64,000 nt of DNA from Gibbula magus (taxonomy: Eukaryota; Mollusca; Gastropoda; Trochida; Trochidae). The stretch is taken from positions 41,820,358 to 41,884,357 of the forward strand of contig OW388300.1 in NCBI GenBank assembly GCA_936450465.1, in the 5' to 3' direction. Below, in pieces: positions 61,553 through 64,000 of the stretch (the first letter of the stretch is position 1; each line of letters starts with the position of its first letter). The notes under the pieces are model-generated. The model was not told the DNA's origin. It made no database searches and was given only the letters and a program-made list of their open reading frames with translations. The translations under genes and the position numbers were made by a program.

Positions 61553-61596
61553 CTTTCATCATCGTTGATCCAAATCATGGCAGCGGTCAAGATCAT
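61553..61596 (-). CDS. Putative exon 1 with start codon
   Basis: ATG at 61596 in context AAAGCATGA; the exon reads MILTAAMIWINDDE and two bases of the next codon, then the donor GAAAG/GTAAGG. It lies about 70-90 bp downstream (on the minus strand) of ETS and NRF1 motifs. An in-frame second Met is at codon 7. The start choice is the first ATG after the promoter-like block. Confidence 0.5.
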
Positions 61597-61599
61597 GCT

Positions 61600-61720
61600 T
61601 TGATGTGGTTTTGTTCGGCAGTCCCGGCAGTTCTCGTAACGTTATGAGGCGTCAAGACTGCACTTCCGGTATAGATACTATGCGCATGCCCAGGCAGACG
61701 GAACGTCATATGCAAATTAG
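61600..61720 (-). promoter_or_regulatory. Promoter-like block with ETS and NRF1 motifs
   Basis: A locally CpG-rich stretch in AT-rich surroundings with ACCGGAAGT on the minus strand (61662-61670) and GGCATGCGCA (61681-61690). Both are classic motifs of TATA-less metazoan promoters and lie upstream of the ATG exon. Confidence 0.5.
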
Positions 61721-63013
61721 GTACCGTCCATACATGTATGCGCAGTTAGATGCGCGGTACGATGGCCCCATGTGTGCTACTTTTGCACTACACACTCCAA
61801 ACACACAGACACGTATTTGGCCGCTATACCGAGGTACATGAGATATTTTGAGTGTGTGAAACACTCGATGAATGCAAGTAGAAAGTGAGGTAAAACTTCT
61901 GAGGTAATGATAAAATGTACCTCAGTAGTTTGGTGTACCTCATTATGTTGGTGTGTAAACATATAATGTACCTCAAAAGTAGAGGTTTACAAACGCACAA
62001 ACACGCACACACACACACATCAGAAATAATTATTTATGTTTTAAAATGTCTATCGAGAGTTTGGCTTGCCAGAATAGAGCAAAGGTACTAGCAGAAAATA
62101 ATTTCAACTTCAAAAGTTTCCGCTATCAATTAGGTATGGAATTAAATTATTTTAAGCGTTGCATGTAACATACTTTTTTTTCTCATATCAACTGTAAAGT
62201 CATATACCCTAGGCTCATTTTGTTGGAATGGTAACACTTCATGACACCGGTAGTTACGAACATGTTACATGGAACCTTATACTTTAACAGTTCAAGACAA
62301 TATGATTACTGTTACATAAAAATTCAAAAACTTGCAAAATGTAAATCTGTGGGTATGAATATGAATACAGTTTAATGAAGTGAAACATATGATAGTTTCA
62401 GCGATTCTGCAAAACAATGGAATATATATTCTTCCATTATACACATAAAGTCACTGTTTCGTTTCCATAGAAACTCAAACAAACACAAGAGTCATCAGAA
62501 GATAAAATATCCAAACGGTCCCCTATTAACTCAGAGTGCTTTATTAGCATGTATAATCGATCTTTGATATAAATGATGATAGACTTTTTAATTATGTTAG
62601 TGGATAATACACGACATGAATAGGTTTCAGAAAGATATGATGAATGGTTATCAATCTCTTCTCAGGAAACAACCTATCTATCTGTAAACGTGAACAGAGT
62701 CAAATTCTCGTTTTTCATGAAAACAAACAAAAATAATAAAATTTTCAGAAATCTGAAAATATCAAGAGGCACCACTCCAGTAAATTTGAAATACATATGT
62801 AAAGTTTCAGACAGATTGACAGAATAAACCCTGTATACTCCCATATAAGGCGGAGGTTTAATCAAAACAGTTCGTCTGTAAATTTTGGAGAACTTATGAT
62901 TTTAATATGCAATAATACTTATAATAATACTCTCATTCAAAAAATACATATGTATATGTTCAATGAATGACCCAAATTCGGCATTCATGGCAGCTAAAAA
63001 TTAGATGTATGGT
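61721..63013. other. Non-coding right arm of the 16.1 kb element
   Basis: No gene. TACCTCA words cluster at 61917-61980, and a CA-rich run is near 61990-62020. At 62640-62850 is a diverged member of the repeat at 56210-56560. Confidence 0.5.
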
Positions 63014-63187
63014 TATTACATTTTACCGCATTATGTATTACATTTTACCGCACTTTTTAGTGACATTTTACCGCACCCCCTTATTACAATTTACCGCAGT
63101 AAACTTTATTACATTTTACCGCGTTTTTATTACAATTTACCGCAGTTATTACATCTTACCGCGTTTATTACAACTTACGTCGTAACA
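63014..63187. repeat. Right terminal inverted repeat with seven iterons
   Basis: Seven complements of GCGGTAAAWTGTAATA in one direction, ending in CTTACGTCGTAACA. It pairs with 47100-47313; the outer 70 or so bases are identical. An inner iteron pair present on the left is absent here. Confidence 0.92.
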
Positions 63188-64000
63188 CACGTCGCTCTAA
63201 ATTTATTAATTGGACTGTTAAACTGTGTGGATGTTCGAAAACACTTTGCACAGATGTTTTAAACATACTAAGGATAAAAGTAAGACACCAACCATTGCTT
63301 CTCATTACAACATTCCTGGATTAAAATGGAAAGTCGAATTGTATTTTTTCAAGTGTACTATTCAGTATTGTTAAGGACGGCTTCAACAAGTAAGAGAAGT
63401 AAACAAATGGAGGATATTTTGTATTTATGCTGATTATAGTGACTCTAATTCAGTTCAAGGAAACAGTGTGTGTAGATTTCACAATGTTTATTAACAATAG
63501 CAAAACATGAATAATGTAACGATTTTAAATATGACAGTGTCATGTAAGAGCCTGATATATTATGTCTCTGTCATCATTGACAAGTATAACCTCCTTGATT
63601 TATACCTCATGCCATCAACTTCAGATACCACTTTACTGTTTAGGTGCTTCTGTAATTTTCTAAAGTATCATCTTACGAATGTATAACTGTGAAGTTATTT
63701 CAACCACACAGTGAATGTGATACAATTATATGTAATACAGTGATATTGAATCAAAAAGTTGCTAAAATATTAAACACGATAGAGCAGTTTCTGATTGTTT
63801 GGAAATTTTTAGAAATCTTTTCATTCTCTCCCCAAAGAGTTATCAAATATCAGCCCAAAAGCTTTAGCTGACATTTGTCGAATCCCTGGCTAAAAACAAA
63901 ATCTCTTGGGCTGATACTTGGGTCTCGCACTGATACAGGGTGTGATATGAAAACATTAATATATATTCTTACGAAACACTCAACCCAAGTAAATATATTC
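63188..64000. other. Unit copy 3 resumed after the 16.1 kb element
   Basis: Aligns with about 15515-16150 of copy 1 and 31871-32510 of copy 2, but with more differences and small indels than copies 1 and 2 show between each other. No gene. Confidence 0.6.

Larger units (their letters stand above)
51160..61700 (-). other. Putative spliced minus-strand gene carried by the 16.1 kb element
   Basis: Promoter-like block (61600-61700), ATG exon (61553-61596), exon 2 (59380-59486), optional exon 3 (56926-57003), damaged exon 4 (56103-56187), exon 5 (54612-54713), exon 6 (53751-53852) and a polyadenylated last exon (51160-51251). Phases agree: exon 1 ends in phase 2, exon 2 starts with one base, and exons 2-6 join in phase 1. 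Joining exons 1, 2, 5 and 6 gives 117 aa; adding exon 3 gives 143 aa. Exons 3-6 share a start (GA)(N)TCTG and a central ACTGA/GCTGCAGTGA word, so they look like duplicates. No known domain is evident. The model is inferred from sequence only; splice prediction by eye can be wrong. Confidence 0.5.
47100..63187. mobile_element. 16.1 kb element with iteron-type terminal inverted repeats and no visible transposase
   Basis: The element interrupts unit copy 3: sequence up to 47099 matches copy 1 to 15515, and from 63188 the match resumes. Its ends are TGTTACGACGTAAG and the exact complement CTTACGTCGTAACA. The flanks CACGTA (47094-47099) and CACGTC (63188-63193) look like a 6-bp target duplication with one change; copies 1 and 2 have TACGTC once. 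The interior has no reverse transcriptase, DDE transposase, helicase, polymerase or integrase that I can see, and no frame above about 105 codons. It does carry a putative spliced gene and many repeats. The length recalls Polintons, which also make 6-bp duplications, but none of their genes are present and their ends start AG. TG...CA ends recall Ginger elements, which make 4-bp duplications. Family unassigned. Confidence 0.85.
33791..64000. repeat. Long tandem unit, copy 3 (interrupted by a LINE and a 16.1 kb element; runs off the window)
   Basis: Colinear with copies 1 and 2 up to 47099, then resuming at 63188 after the 16.1 kb insertion; the resumed part (63188-64000) aligns with about 15515-16150 of copy 1 but is more diverged. 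It carries the LINE tail at 35508-36097 shared with copy 2, yet around 39430-40220 it is nearly identical to copy 1 and different from copy 2. This implies sequence exchange between copies. Confidence 0.8.

Noticed and set aside
47100..63187. Possible Polinton/Maverick
   Set aside because: Size and 6-bp duplication fit, but there is no trace of polymerase B, retroviral-type integrase, ATPase, protease or capsid frames, and the termini do not begin with AG.

Overview
The window is eukaryotic, AT-rich and dominated by repeats. No bacterial operons, rRNA genes or ordinary host housekeeping genes are visible. The element types point to a metazoan invertebrate: a DIRS-type tyrosine-recombinase retrotransposon, a CR1/L2-like LINE, tRNA-derived SINEs, palindromic MITEs and GGAC/GGAT microsatellites. 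A marine lophotrochozoan such as a mollusc fits best, but that is inference from repeat style, not a marker gene.

The backbone is three head-to-tail copies of one long, largely non-coding unit. Copy 1 runs from before the window to about 18050, copy 2 from there to about 33720, and copy 3 from about 33790 past the window end. Stripped of insertions the unit is roughly 12-15 kb. It is built from older, diverged internal modules that recur within each copy, such as the one around 3033, 13960, 21700, 26540, 28490, 36670 and 45490. The copies differ by deletions, conversion-like tracts and insertions, so each insertion can be read against an empty site elsewhere in the same window.

Insertions: (1) a 6.2 kb DIRS element (3999-10232, genes on the minus strand) in copy 1, with gag, RT/RNase H, a methyltransferase-like region and a tyrosine recombinase, identical 134 bp inverted repeats and an internal complementary region that copies the circle junction. 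(2) A 0.58 kb LINE tail shared by copies 2 and 3. (3) A 0.95 kb L1/Tx1-like LINE tail in copy 2 with a 13 bp duplication. (4) A 3.6 kb CR1/L2-like LINE in copy 3 with one in-frame stop. (5) A 16.1 kb element in copy 3 (47100-63187) bounded by terminal inverted repeats made of a 16-bp iteron, with a 6-bp target duplication and no recognisable transposase.

Inside the 16.1 kb element the minus strand shows a plausible spliced gene. It has a promoter-like block with ETS and NRF1 motifs near 61660-61690, a first exon with ATG at 61596, a series of small phase-1 exons with canonical splice sites that keep one frame, and a last exon with AATAAA signals near 51171-51193. Its exons look like duplicates of each other. 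The product resembles nothing I recognise. The rest of the element holds tandem repeats, SINEs, MITEs and dispersed repeats. This giant iteron-TIR element with its cassette-exon gene is the best candidate for something undescribed.
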